DNA of 56,124 bases from an uncultured Verrucomicrobia subdivision 3 bacterium (GCA_903895255.1 CAITTG010000094.1:1-56124), one strand, 5' to 3'. Counted from the first letter of the stretch, positions 17,935 through 26,675 are shown. Translations and numbers: made by a program. The notes: generated from the sequence alone by a model not told the origin.

Positions 17935-18153
17935 TTACCGGCGATTGCGCCGTTCCTCTTCTTCACGCCGCCGGCGCTCTTCCTGTTCACGTTCCCGGCG
18001 TTGCCGTTCCTCGCGTTCGCGCTCGATCCTGGCAAGTTCCTCGGCGCGTTTTTGTTCGCGCGCGTGCCATTCTCGGTCTTGGCTGTTGTTGTCGGACCAT
18101 CCGGCCCGTTTATTTTTGTCTGCCTGATTAGCCCAATAGTCGCTGTCTGCCAT
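17935..18153 (-). CDS. Small highly charged coiled-coil protein
   Basis: A 72-residue protein whose last 45 residues are almost only Arg and Glu, a long charged helix or coiled coil. The first 25 residues (MADSDYWANQADKNKRAGW) carry the only sequence character. The antisense of this stretch also has long open frames because of the repetitive codons, so the coding claim is moderate. It lies between the DUF6573 gene and the recombinase, same strand as both. Confidence 0.5.
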   Translation of the reverse strand: MADSDYWANQADKNKRAGWSDNNSQDREWHAREQKRAEELARIEREREERQRREREQEERRRREEEERRNRR

Positions 18154-18220
18154 AGGTATTAATGGTTGATTGTTAATTGTTTACTGCCTACAAACGGATT
18201 GTTTTCTTGGGGAAGGGGCT

Positions 18221-18239
18221 ACAAATGCGAAGCATTTGT
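18221..18239. repeat. 8-bp perfect hairpin with GAA loop
   Basis: ACAAATGC and GCATTTGT pair around GAA, giving the tip GCGAAGC also found at 17332-17358. It lies in the spacer between the recombinase stop and the charged small gene. Confidence 0.55.
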
Positions 18240-18392
18240 CGGAATTTTGGGGCTGCCGTCTGGACGTGGTGGATGGTGGTGACGGTATTTTAACCGTCTG
18301 CCAAGTTTGGTGGTGGCCTCACTGCCAATGAAAAATTCGCCGTCACCGTCGCATTTTCAGCGACGGTGGCGGCGATACCGTGAATACAACAT

Positions 18393-20204
18393 CTATTTTT
18401 TAGATGTTTTTTTACCTTTGACGGTGCTTCGATTGGAACGACGCGGGGACGTTGGTGATTGTACGTATACCGGCACCAAAACTTTTTGTGACGGTTTGGT
18501 TTGATCACTGGAAACGTCGGGACGCTCCCGCAACTCCAATTCCACCCCCGGCGGCAAACTGGAATCGAGGATCGCTGCGCCATCTTTCACGGGCCTTCGG
18601 TCTTCACAAAACTGCCACCGGACGGCACCGTTGATGAAGCTGATTTTAAATGCCGGCCAGCCTGGGGCACTGACGGGCTCACCTTTCAAGTGGGATTTAT
18701 CGGCCCCATTTGGGAAAATATCAATTCGCGAGATGCGACGGCGGATTTCCTCTCGCAACCGCAACCGCGACGGCCCGTCACCATTGGTAATGAGGTTCTT
18801 GAACTCGGTGGCCGCTTCGGTGAGCGCGTTGCGCCGGATGACCATGGACTCCAATTCCTTGGCCAATTCGATTTCCCTGTTTTTTTGCGCCGCTTTTTCG
18901 GCTTCAAGTTTCTCCATAGCGGTGAGAATTGTCGCGGGTGGTTTGTCCGTCGCTGCAACGAATTTCACCAGGCGCGCCAATTCGAGATTGATTCCAGCCA
19001 GCCTGACCTGCACGGCGGCCAGTGCTTTGTCTGCCTCGGTTTCCTTTATTGGCAGTTCGGTGGAAACGATGGAATTCCAGTCGACTCCGGTGATGAAATT
19101 GAGAAACCACGTTTCAAACCAATCATATCGCCAACTGACGGCTTTGGCGTCCGGGTTCATCCTTTTGTAATCGCTCACCAAATAATAATATCGAAATTGC
19201 AGCCCGTTTTTTTGGCCCACCTTGCTCTTGTCATAACCCCTTCCCAAGTGCCTCATGGGCGCACCTGAAACCCCGTCAAATGCCAACCCTGTGAACAGAT
19301 TTCCCCGGCTCTGGCCCACCCGCCCTGGCGTAGCCGTCTGCACGCGGGCCTGGGCTTTTTGATACATCGTTCCATCGATGATTGCCGGATAATAATTTTG
19401 AATCGCTTCACCTGCCGGAACGACCGCCTTTTTGCCGCTTTTGTCCCGGCGGTGGCTTTGAAATTCCCCGAGCACGTCGCGTTTGCGCAGGAGGCGATGA
19501 ACGTAGGCGCTGTACCAGCCTTTGCCTTTGCCAAAGGCTGGAACCTTTTCTTGGTTGAGTTTTCGGGCGATGCTTTCCTGGCCGATTCCGTCAATGCTCA
19601 TTTGATAGATTCGGCGCACGACAGCCGCCCGCTCCTCAATGATTTCAAAGCTCCTTTTATCAGCACTTGGGCGCAACCAATGCGGGCATAATGACGTTAA
19701 TTTGGTGGTCCCAATTTCCCGCCGTTTTTGCTCCCACGCCGCGTTTAGCCGGCGTGATTTCGTGACCGATTCCTCATGCGCCCTGGTCATAATTACCAGC
19801 GACATCATCAGATTGGTCATGTCTGCGTCGATGGTCGCCTGGCTGTACACTTTTTCGTCGGCAATGGTGACCACGGTGATGCCACTGTTGATCAGTTGCA
19901 TGAACAGGGTCATCTGTGCCGAAAGGGTGTCTCGTGAAAGCCGGTCCAGTGATTCAACGAGCAGATATGAGCCTGGCTTGACGATTCCCTGTTCGACCGC
20001 CCGCAAAAATACGGCCAGTGCGCCTTTTTTACGGTTAGCCCCGGAAAATGCGGACAGGCCTTTGTCGTGGAGGTCGAGCGACTTGTCGAAAACCAATTTA
20101 TGCTTTTCGGCATATATTTCCGAAAGTTCGGTTTGACGGCGGAGCGAATCACCGGCGGCTTGCTCGGGCGTGGAAAATCGGATATAACTATAGGCGCGTG
20201 CCAT
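18393..20204 (-). CDS. Large serine recombinase
   Basis: A 603-residue site-specific recombinase. The resolvase domain starts at once (MARAYSYIRFSTPEQAAGDSLRRQ, with the nucleophile Ser in YIRFST) and includes the ESLDRLSRD motif near residue 85. The recombinase domain follows (AVVRRIYQMSIDGIGQESIARKLN, about residue 195), then a ribbon-like segment FTGLAFDGVSGAPMRHLGRGYDKS that lacks the usual zinc-binding cysteines, and a coiled-coil segment. I chose the ATG at 20204; one at 20228 is possible. Such enzymes integrate and excise elements, usually from one end, and this gene is 320 bases from chromosomal ftsK, so the island boundary is probably just to its right. Confidence 0.9.
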   Translation of the reverse strand: MARAYSYIRFSTPEQAAGDSLRRQTELSEIYAEKHKLVFDKSLDLHDKGLSAFSGANRKKGALAVFLRAVEQGIVKPGSYLLVESLDRLSRDTLSAQMTLFMQLINSGITVVTIADEKVYSQATIDADMTNLMMSLVIMTRAHEESVTKSRRLNAAWEQKRREIGTTKLTSLCPHWLRPSADKRSFEIIEERAAVVRRIYQMSIDGIGQESIARKLNQEKVPAFGKGKGWYSAYVHRLLRKRDVLGEFQSHRRDKSGKKAVVPAGEAIQNYYPAIIDGTMYQKAQARVQTATPGRVGQSRGNLFTGLAFDGVSGAPMRHLGRGYDKSKVGQKNGLQFRYYYLVSDYKRMNPDAKAVSWRYDWFETWFLNFITGVDWNSIVSTELPIKETEADKALAAVQVRLAGINLELARLVKFVAATDKPPATILTAMEKLEAEKAAQKNREIELAKELESMVIRRNALTEAATEFKNLITNGDGPSRLRLREEIRRRISRIDIFPNGADKSHLKGEPVSAPGWPAFKISFINGAVRWQFCEDRRPVKDGAAILDSSLPPGVELELRERPDVSSDQTKPSQKVLVPVYVQSPTSPRRSNRSTVKGKKTSKK

Positions 20205-20524
20205 GTTTGCAATAGATAATATATTCATAGAAATGACGCAAGTAGTCATTTCCATCATGTATATTGAGAGGGCTGGGGTGAGGGCGGACGTGCCTCCTCC
20301 CACCCGGACACTATTCTTCGCTTCGATGGTAGCATCGTGAAAATCCCTGCAAATGTTGAGCTGTGCCCAGCCTCAACCGCCTGGTTTTCCGCGCTGTGGC
20401 CGCTAGGAAACCCTCCCTCACGACCGCACCTGAAATTTCGCCCTGCGCCCCGTACCCCGTGCCTCGCGCCTCGTTTTTCAATTTCAACTTTGATGTTAAG
20501 CCCGCCCGTTGATACGTTACGGCC
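20205..20524. other. Recombinase-ftsK spacer, likely island boundary
   Basis: No gene recognised. The divergent recombinase and ftsK genes must both be expressed from here, and an attachment site of the element is expected in it. I could not find a matching second copy of any part within the window. The stretch 20420-20475 is low-complexity C/G-rich text similar in style to 35155-35200. Confidence 0.35.
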
Positions 20525-23242
20525 ATGTCACGCAAGACAGATTCCGAGACCGACGCCGCCCGGGGATTAAATGAAATCATCGGGCTGGTGCTGTTGCTCA
20601 TCGCCGGGTTGCTGCTTGTCGCGCAGTTGTCCTTCGACCGGTATGACCTCGCCTTTGTCAAAATGCCGCCCAACAAGCCGGCCCACAATTGGATCGGACC
20701 CTTTGGCTCCCAGTTCGCCTTTGCCTTCTTTTTTCTATTCGGCCTGGCTGCCTATGCCTTTCCCTTGCTGCTCGCCGCCTTCGGGGTGGGCCACCTTACC
20801 CGCTATCTGTCGGGCTTGCGGGAACGGCGGATTTGGTATGTTTCCTGGGCGGGCCTGTTCATTTTTTCGCTGGCTGGATTGCTGGACCGGATGAATTCCC
20901 CGCTGGGCGGGTTGGCCCGCAGCGTCCAGGCCCCCAGTGCCGGCGGCTGGCTGGGCATGACGGTTTACCAATATGGCTTTTGGAATTTTGGGGCGGTGGG
21001 TGCCACCCTCATCTATCTCGGCCTGCTGTTGATCAGCCTGCTCTTTTTGACCAATTTCCGCCTGACGCAGTGGATCCAACTGTTGATTCCCCGGAAGGAT
21101 CCGGAAGCCGTGACGGCCAAGGCGGACGGCAAAACCCGCGAGGAAATCGCCCTGGAAAAACGGGCGCGCGAATTGGAGAAGCAATCCAAGAAATTGCAGG
21201 AGCAGGTGGAAAAAGTCACCGGTGTGCCCGCCGCCTCCGGCTTGGGTGCCGACATGCAGCCCGTCCCGGAACCCACCGTGCGCGACCTCAGCGTGCCCCA
21301 AGCCAAAGTGCCGGACGGCCCGCGCATCGCCAAAACCACCTTGCCCGGACGCAAGGAGTCCAAAGAAACCAAGGAGAACACCCCGCCGCCGAGTGCGGTC
21401 GTCGTTTCTGCGCGCGAATTGGGCACGGCCTCCACGGCGGATATTCTGGGCCAAAAACCCGATTCCAAAGCGGAAACTTCGACGAAGCCCGTCGATCCGG
21501 ACGAAGAACCCTCGCCCTTCAAGGATGAGGACGAGGAGTTGGCCCCGGCCGGAACCGACGCCACCGCCAACGCCAGCACCCCACCCGCACCGGGCGCCGC
21601 CGCCAAGCCCCGTCCCCTGCCCCGCCGGCCCAAGCCCATCACCGTCGCGCAAACCCCCATGATCGGCAATTACAAACTGCCCTCCATGGATTACCTCCAG
21701 CACCCGGACACCTCGCTCAAGCCGACCGAGTCCAAGGAAGAGTTGATGGCCAACGCCCGGCTCATGCAGCAGACCCTGGCGCAATTCGACATCGAGGTGG
21801 CCCTCGGCGACATCACCAAGGGACCGACCATCACGCGCTACGAAATGCACCCGGCCCCGGGCGTGAAGCTCGAACGCATCGCCGCGCTGACCAACAACAT
21901 CGCCGCCGTGCTCAAGGCCGAGCGCATCAACATCCTCGCGCCCGTGCCCGGCAAAAGCTCCGTGGGCATCGAAGTCCCCAACCTCGTGAAAACCAAGGTC
22001 ATCATGCGCGACCTGCTGGAATCCGAGGAATGGCGCAATTCCAAGGCCCGCATCCCGCTCGCCCTGGGCAAGGACGTCTACGGCCAGCCCATCATCGCCG
22101 ACCTCGGCGACATGCCCCACTTGCTCATCGCCGGCAGCACCGGCTCCGGCAAATCGGTGTGCATCAATTCCATCATTGCCTCCCTGCTCTACAAATTCTC
22201 CCCCGACCAGTTGCGGTTTGTCATGATTGACCCCAAGGTCGTGGAATTGCAGCAGTACAACGCCCTGCCCCACCTCGTGGTCCCCGTGGTGAACGACCCC
22301 AAAAAGGTCATCCTGGCCCTGCGATGGGTGGTCAACGAGATGGAAAAGCGTTACCAGATCTTCGCCCGCGTCGGCGTCCGCAACATCAAGTCCTTCAACG
22401 AGCGCCCGAAAAACAAAGTGGTGCCACCCGCCGAACTGGAGCTGCCGCTCATGGCCAAAAAGGAAAAAGTCGAGCCCGGGGCCGATGGCTTTGCCGTGGA
22501 GGTGGACGAGCAGATCGTCGTGCCCCGCGAGGACGACATCATCATCCCGGAAAAGCTGAGCTATATCGTGGTCATCATCGACGAGCTGGCCGACCTCATG
22601 CTCGTCGCCCCCGCCGATGTGGAAATGGCCATCGCCCGTATCACCCAAATGGCCCGCGCCGCCGGCATCCATTGCATCGTGGCCACCCAACGCCCCAGTG
22701 TGGACGTCATCACCGGCGTGATCAAATCCAACATCCCCGCGCGCATCGCCTTCCAAGTGGCGGCGGCCGTGGACTCGCGCACCATTCTGGACGCCAAAGG
22801 CGCGGACAAACTCCTCGGCAAGGGCGACATGCTCTACCTGCCGCCCGGCTCCGCCAAACTGATCCGTATGCAAGGCGCGCTCATCACCGACCAGGAAATT
22901 CAGAGCGTGGTGGATGCCATCGCCATCCAGGGCAAGCCGAGTTACGAGCTGGAAATCCACAAACAACTGTCCAAGCCCAGCGGCGGCCTGGGCGACGAGA
23001 GCGGCATTGACGAGGATGAGGACGTCATCCAGCAATGCGTTGAAGTCATCCGCAGCGAACAAAAAGCCAGCGTCTCCCTGCTCCAGCGCCGCCTGCGCCT
23101 CGGCTACGGCCGCGCCGCGCGCATCATGGATGAACTGGAAAACCGCGGCATCGTCGGCCCCAGCAACGGCGCCGAGCCCCGCGACATCCTCATCGACCTC
23201 GACGGCGGCGGTGCCGATGGCGGCAACCAGGAGGCGGTGTGA
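20525..23242 (+). CDS. ftsK: DNA translocase FtsK/SpoIIIE
   Basis: A 905-residue septal DNA pump that moves chromosome ends through the closing septum. Hydrophobic membrane segments lie within about residues 15-190, followed by a charged and Pro/Ala-rich linker (about 200-375), the FtsK alpha/beta motor with Walker A IAGSTGSGKSVCINS (about residue 535) and Walker B YIVVIIDELADLM (about 680), and a C-terminal gamma winged helix (VEVIRSEQKASVSLLQRRLRLGYGRAARIMDELE). Between Walker A and B there is an insertion of some 45 residues (NKVVPPAELELPLM to VVPREDDIIIPEK) not seen in the classical enzymes. A housekeeping gene marking the native chromosome. Confidence 0.96.
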   Translation: MSRKTDSETDAARGLNEIIGLVLLLIAGLLLVAQLSFDRYDLAFVKMPPNKPAHNWIGPFGSQFAFAFFFLFGLAAYAFPLLLAAFGVGHLTRYLSGLRERRIWYVSWAGLFIFSLAGLLDRMNSPLGGLARSVQAPSAGGWLGMTVYQYGFWNFGAVGATLIYLGLLLISLLFLTNFRLTQWIQLLIPRKDPEAVTAKADGKTREEIALEKRARELEKQSKKLQEQVEKVTGVPAASGLGADMQPVPEPTVRDLSVPQAKVPDGPRIAKTTLPGRKESKETKENTPPPSAVVVSARELGTASTADILGQKPDSKAETSTKPVDPDEEPSPFKDEDEELAPAGTDATANASTPPAPGAAAKPRPLPRRPKPITVAQTPMIGNYKLPSMDYLQHPDTSLKPTESKEELMANARLMQQTLAQFDIEVALGDITKGPTITRYEMHPAPGVKLERIAALTNNIAAVLKAERINILAPVPGKSSVGIEVPNLVKTKVIMRDLLESEEWRNSKARIPLALGKDVYGQPIIADLGDMPHLLIAGSTGSGKSVCINSIIASLLYKFSPDQLRFVMIDPKVVELQQYNALPHLVVPVVNDPKKVILALRWVVNEMEKRYQIFARVGVRNIKSFNERPKNKVVPPAELELPLMAKKEKVEPGADGFAVEVDEQIVVPREDDIIIPEKLSYIVVIIDELADLMLVAPADVEMAIARITQMARAAGIHCIVATQRPSVDVITGVIKSNIPARIAFQVAAAVDSRTILDAKGADKLLGKGDMLYLPPGSAKLIRMQGALITDQEIQSVVDAIAIQGKPSYELEIHKQLSKPSGGLGDESGIDEDEDVIQQCVEVIRSEQKASVSLLQRRLRLGYGRAARIMDELENRGIVGPSNGAEPRDILIDLDGGGADGGNQEAV

Positions 23243-23295
23243 ACCACCTCGTCGTATCCGTGCAGGATGCTTTCGGGCTGTAAGCCCGCCATGTT

Positions 23296-23340
23296 ATAGC
23301 CCGGGCTGGAGCGAGCTTGGCGAGCGGCGGCCCGGGTTAT
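23296..23340. repeat. Palindromic intergenic element (CCCGGG type)
   Basis: ATAGCCCGGG and CCCGGGTTAT bracket a spacer of about 25 bases (GAGCGAGCTTGGCGAGC), forming a cruciform-capable REP-like unit different in sequence from the three CCCAGGGT units nearby. Confidence 0.55.
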
Positions 23341-23551
23341 CGAGTATTAAATGCTTTGGAGGCCTGTAGGGCCGGTCCAAATACACCCCGCAGCCCTTGG
23401 CACCCTCCTCTCCATCGGCGTTTGAACACCTGTTGCCAGCTTGCGCCTGCCCACTCCTTGGACTGCGGTGGCCGAGCGGTAGCGGCGACACCGCTTTGGG
23501 GAGGGCCAACCCACACCCCGAGCCGATAAATCGCTGATTTGTAACGTGCAC

Positions 23552-23596
23552 CCCCTACCCAGGGTAGTCGCTACGCTCCAACCCTGGGCTGGAGGG
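23552..23596. repeat. REP-like element, copy 1
   Basis: Contains CTACCCAGGGTAG then CAACCCTGGGCTGGAGGG. Its sequence is the reverse complement, with changes, of copy 2 at 24109-24153, so the two flank the RAYT gene in inverted orientation. Confidence 0.65.
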
Positions 23597-23629
23597 ATCA
23601 GCCCCGTTGGGGCAGAAAAATCTTGAATT

Positions 23630-24084
23630 ATGCCGCAATCTTTATCGGCCGTTTATATCCACTTGGTATTTTCCACCAAGGAGCGGCGTCCGTTTCTCCG
23701 CTACAAAAAAGTGCGTGAGACATTGCATGCGCAACTGGGTGAAATTTCCAAAACCCTGGATTGCCCATCGTTGTTGGTGGGCCGGGTCGAGGATCATGTT
23801 CACATTCTGGTACGGTTGGGACGGACCATCACCCAGGCGGATTGGGTCAAGGAGTTGAAACGAGTTTAAATGGCTGGCTGAAGGAACAATCCCGGGATTA
23901 TGCCGGCTTTGAGTGGCAGGGAGGTTATGCGGATTTCGGGGTGAGCCAGTCCAATCTTGAGCAGGTTAAACGGTATATTGCCGGGCAGGAGGAGCATCAT
24001 CGGAAAATGAGTTTTCAGGATGAATTGCGGGCGCTGCTGCGCAAACACGAAATTGAATGGGATGAGAAGTATGTGTGGAATTAG
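23630..24084 (+). pseudogene. REP-associated tyrosine transposase (RAYT, IS200-like), frameshifted
   Basis: A Y1-type HUH transposase broken by one frameshift. The first part (23630-23869) has the opening AVYIHLVFSTKERRPFL and the HUH motif in EDHVHILVRL. The reading then needs a shift near 23860 into a second frame (GWLKEQS...DFGVSQSNLEQVKRYIAGQEEHH), which holds the catalytic Tyr in VKRYIAGQ. The total of about 150 residues is normal. RAYTs are single-copy domesticated relatives of IS200/IS605 transposases that spread REP palindromes, and REP-like units lie on both sides. The end KYVWN matches the family. A sequencing error at the frameshift would make it intact. Confidence 0.85.
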
Positions 24085-24108
24085 TTAAAACCCCAAAGGT
24101 GTTTTGCC

Positions 24109-24153
24109 CTCCAGCCCAGGGTTGTCCCGTCTTCGGGACTACCCTGGGCAGGC
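24109..24153. repeat. REP-like element, copy 2
   Basis: CCCTCCAGCCCAGGGTTG, a GTCCCG/CGGGAC hairpin tip, then CTACCCTGGGCAGG. It is the inverted counterpart of copy 1 across the RAYT gene. Confidence 0.65.
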
Positions 24154-24252
24154 TGATGAATTATTTTTTGAAACCCAACGGGTTTGTGCTCTTGGCGTTG
24201 CGCCTGCGAGGGGGCACAACCCCTTTGGGGTTGTGGGGTTATGGGAATCGTT

Positions 24253-24290
24253 ACCTAGGGTAGCGCGCCGAGCGCAACCCTGGGCTAGGT
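24253..24290. repeat. REP-like element, copy 3
   Basis: ACCTAGGGTAG, a CGCGCCGAGCGC spacer and CAACCCTGGGCTAGG, in the same orientation as copy 1. Together with copy 2 it forms the usual head-to-tail or inverted REP pairing downstream of a RAYT. Confidence 0.6.
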
Positions 24291-24384
24291 GGCGGAATCC
24301 CGTTGGGATTCGGGGCGGATGGCGGGCAGATCGCGGTTGCTTTGAACCGGCGGGTGTTTTATGTTCAACCCAGAAAGATTTGCC

Positions 24385-24606
24385 ATGTCAGACCAGGACA
24401 TTCAACAGCTTGAAAGCCAATTCCCGGCCGTATCTGGCTCGGCGTTCGCGGCGGCGCGCGACCGCGCGCTCGCGGCGGGGCAGAGTGTGCTGCAAGCGCG
24501 GGACGGCGTCCTCTACGAATTATTTCCTGACGGCCGGAAAGTGGAGGTCAAGCAGATCGAACCACCCACCCAGTTCGTTGCCGGTCAAATCTTCACCATC
24601 CGGTGA
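24385..24606 (+). CDS. Small partner (putative antitoxin) of the zeta-like kinase
   Basis: A 73-residue soluble protein with an acidic and glutamine-rich first helix (SDQDIQQLESQF), an Ala-rich helix (AFAAARDRALAAGQ) and a strand-rich end (GVLYELFPDGRKVEVKQI). The ATG at 24385 is preferred over 24361 because it matches the usual start of these small partners. Its stop overlaps the GTG start of the zeta-like gene (GTGA), the arrangement of a toxin-antitoxin pair. It is not a recognisable epsilon antitoxin by sequence; the role is inferred from position. Confidence 0.6.
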   Translation: MSDQDIQQLESQFPAVSGSAFAAARDRALAAGQSVLQARDGVLYELFPDGRKVEVKQIEPPTQFVAGQIFTIR

Positions 24607-25358
24607 GCGCGGCCACCCCACGGCTGAGAATGTTTGCGGGACCCAATGGTTCGGGCAAAAGCACCCTGAAACTCTACCTGCCGTCCGCCTTGTTGGGTGT
24701 TTATTTGAACCCCGATGAGATGGAGCAGGAAGTCCGGCGGCATGGCGGGCTCGATTTCACCGCCTATGGCGTGGCCACCACGGCGGACGAGGTATTGCCG
24801 TTTTTCCATAATTCAACATTTCTGCGGAATGCCGGATTGGGTGAGACCACCAGGCAACTGGTTTTTTCCGGCAACCGGCTGGAATTTGGCCGGGTGGCGG
24901 TGAACTCCTATCTCGCCTCGGTGGCCAGCGACTTCCTCCGGCAAAAGCTGATGGAGCTGCACAACTCTTTCACGCTGGAAACGGTCATGTCCCATGCCAG
25001 CAAAGTGGCGTTGCTGGCCCAGGCACAAGCGACCGGCTATCGGACGTATCTTTATTTCGTCGCCACCGATGACCCAGCCATCAATATTTCCCGCGTCCGC
25101 AGCCGGGTGAACCTGGGCGGCCACAGTGTGCCGGAAGACCGGATCACCACCCGCTACCACCGTTCCTTGGAATTATTGATGGAAGCCATCCGGCATACGA
25201 ACCGGGCTTACATTTTCGATAACACCGGCGACGACCCGGAAAAAGGGCATACGTGGCTGGCGGAAATCACTGAGGGCCGGAAACTGGAGTTGAAAACCGA
25301 CCGGATTGCGGCTTGGTTCAAGCGTGCTGTCCTGGATAAAATCACCGGGCCACCCTGA
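24603..25358 (+). CDS. Zeta toxin-like P-loop kinase
   Basis: A 251-residue predicted P-loop kinase (COG4185/zeta-toxin group). Walker A FAGPNGSGKSTLKLYL begins near residue 11, followed by the NPDEMEQEV segment after the first strand, the FTLETVMSH motif (about residue 124), the arginine-rich RSRVNLGGHSVPEDRITTRY lid and DNTGDDP near the end. Zeta toxins phosphorylate UDP-N-acetylglucosamine and stop wall synthesis; whether this member does is not shown. The start is a GTG overlapping the preceding small gene; an ATG at 24630 is an alternative. The pair sits just after the RAYT/REP region. Confidence 0.78.
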   Translation: MSAATPRLRMFAGPNGSGKSTLKLYLPSALLGVYLNPDEMEQEVRRHGGLDFTAYGVATTADEVLPFFHNSTFLRNAGLGETTRQLVFSGNRLEFGRVAVNSYLASVASDFLRQKLMELHNSFTLETVMSHASKVALLAQAQATGYRTYLYFVATDDPAINISRVRSRVNLGGHSVPEDRITTRYHRSLELLMEAIRHTNRAYIFDNTGDDPEKGHTWLAEITEGRKLELKTDRIAAWFKRAVLDKITGPP

Positions 25359-25534
25359 AGCCAAATTTTTGCTGCCGGAGGTGGTTAACTATTGCTGTCG
25401 GCAGGGAAAACGGCCAATTTAGGAATCCGGCCGCAAGCCAAACCAACTTCGCCAAATGTTGGCGCGCTTGGGTTGGACGCCCGCAAATCTGGCCATGGTT
25501 GTTGCTACGCCAACTGTTTCCATCGCCTGCCTTT

Positions 25535-26599
25535 CTAGCCGGTTTCCCGCTTCAAGCATTCCGCAATCGCCTTCCGTTGCGGACGCCAGTTGCCCGGCCC
25601 CAAAAAGCCACCCAAAACCTCGCCCAAATCCACATTTAAAATACTAACCGCCGCATCCTGCCCGGCGTCGCGCCAGTCCGCGTGTTTGATAAAGTCGATA
25701 AAGTCCGGCCCTTTTTCCGCCAGTAGGTTTGTCAGAATCTCCCCCAAATCGTAACTGAGCTGGGTGCTCTCGCCGGGAATCCCAAAGGATTTGCCCGCCC
25801 AAAAAGTCTGGATATTCGCCGCGTTCCAAAACCCACGATGCCGGTCCACCATGTCCACATCCAGCAGAAATTGGCTCTGTTGGGCCGGCCGGTCAATCAT
25901 CTGGGCCAGCCCTTCATTCAGCCATGCGGGTAACGGAAGATGACTTAGCAGATTATGAACCAACTCGTGAGTCAGCGTTCGCTGAACCCGTGAAATGTCC
26001 GTACATGGCAGGGCAATGTGCGCATATCCCCTGCGGATGAAAACTCCCGCGGTGAGCGCGTGCGTTCCCTCCGGGTAAAAATAGGAAATGTAGGTGAAAT
26101 AGTCCTCCGGATCAGCGAACAGGAGTAACACGTGCCGGCCAAGGTATCCGGTCCATGCCGCCTCCTTCAAACAACCCTGCACAAAATCCCGCGCCAATTC
26201 GGCCCGGGCCAGCACTTGTTGGGCCTCCCCGGGCTCCAGATCTGAAAGGCAGAGGAAACTGACGGACTGGGAAACCTGGCTGCCGCCCCCCAAATCTCCG
26301 GCCAGTTCATGCAACCACCGGCGCGCCGCCTCCTCCCAGGCTTCCTGCCAGTCTTCCTTCGGGATTTGCGTCTTGATGAACGCTTTGATTGCCGTCCAAT
26401 CCGGTCTTGAAAAACCCTCGACGATTTCAAACCCCATTTCCAGTTGAAACCTCTCCGGGACGGGCAAATCCACCGGTTCAATAAATGCCGTCGCGGGAGT
26501 CAGCGGCCACCCGGTCCCACACTCCCGGCAGACCCCAGCCCCAGCTTCATTCTCACGCCCACAATATGGACAGACCTTCACGCGCGCCAGCATGTCCAA
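25535..26599 (-). CDS. Zinc-ribbon gluzincin-like metallopeptidase
   Basis: A 354-residue protein opening with a zinc ribbon (CPYCGRENEAGAGVCRECG, residues 12-30). Further on it has HELVHNLLSHLPLPAWLNEGLAQ, i.e. HExxH with a downstream Glu (E of NEGLAQ) as in the peptidase-MA superfamily with a third zinc ligand about 20 residues away. There is no signal peptide or transmembrane segment, so it would be cytoplasmic. The combination of an N-terminal ribbon and a gluzincin core is uncommon. Function unknown. The gene is transcribed away from the promoter region at 26642. Confidence 0.65.
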   Translation of the reverse strand: MDMLARVKVCPYCGRENEAGAGVCRECGTGWPLTPATAFIEPVDLPVPERFQLEMGFEIVEGFSRPDWTAIKAFIKTQIPKEDWQEAWEEAARRWLHELAGDLGGGSQVSQSVSFLCLSDLEPGEAQQVLARAELARDFVQGCLKEAAWTGYLGRHVLLLFADPEDYFTYISYFYPEGTHALTAGVFIRRGYAHIALPCTDISRVQRTLTHELVHNLLSHLPLPAWLNEGLAQMIDRPAQQSQFLLDVDMVDRHRGFWNAANIQTFWAGKSFGIPGESTQLSYDLGEILTNLLAEKGPDFIDFIKHADWRDAGQDAAVSILNVDLGEVLGGFLGPGNWRPQRKAIAECLKRETG

Positions 26600-26641
26600 A
26601 ACATAGTTTCCCGCATAACAGAATTGAACTAAAATTTCCCT

Positions 26642-26669
26642 TTGACAGCATTCCCTTTAGTGCTATACT
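26642..26669 (+). promoter_or_regulatory. Near-consensus sigma-70 promoter
   Basis: TTGACA (26642-26647), a 16-bp spacer and TATACT (26664-26669), with a TGC just before. It is by far the best promoter visible in the window and points into a 240-base stretch with no open frame before the gene at 26924. Confidence 0.65.
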
Positions 26670-26675
26670 TACGAG

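Larger units (their letters stand above)
23243..23629. other. Intergenic repeats before the RAYT gene
   Basis: No gene. It holds a GCCCGGG palindrome (23296-23340), an inverted GCGGTG/CACCGC element (about 23462-23493) and the REP-like element at 23552-23615. A weak stem CGGGCT/AGCCCG follows the ftsK stop without a T-run. Confidence 0.5.

Noticed and set aside
20735..23062. 775-residue open frame antisense to ftsK
   Set aside because: Low-complexity Gly/His/Asp-rich composition typical of the reverse strand of a GC-rich gene; ftsK is certain.
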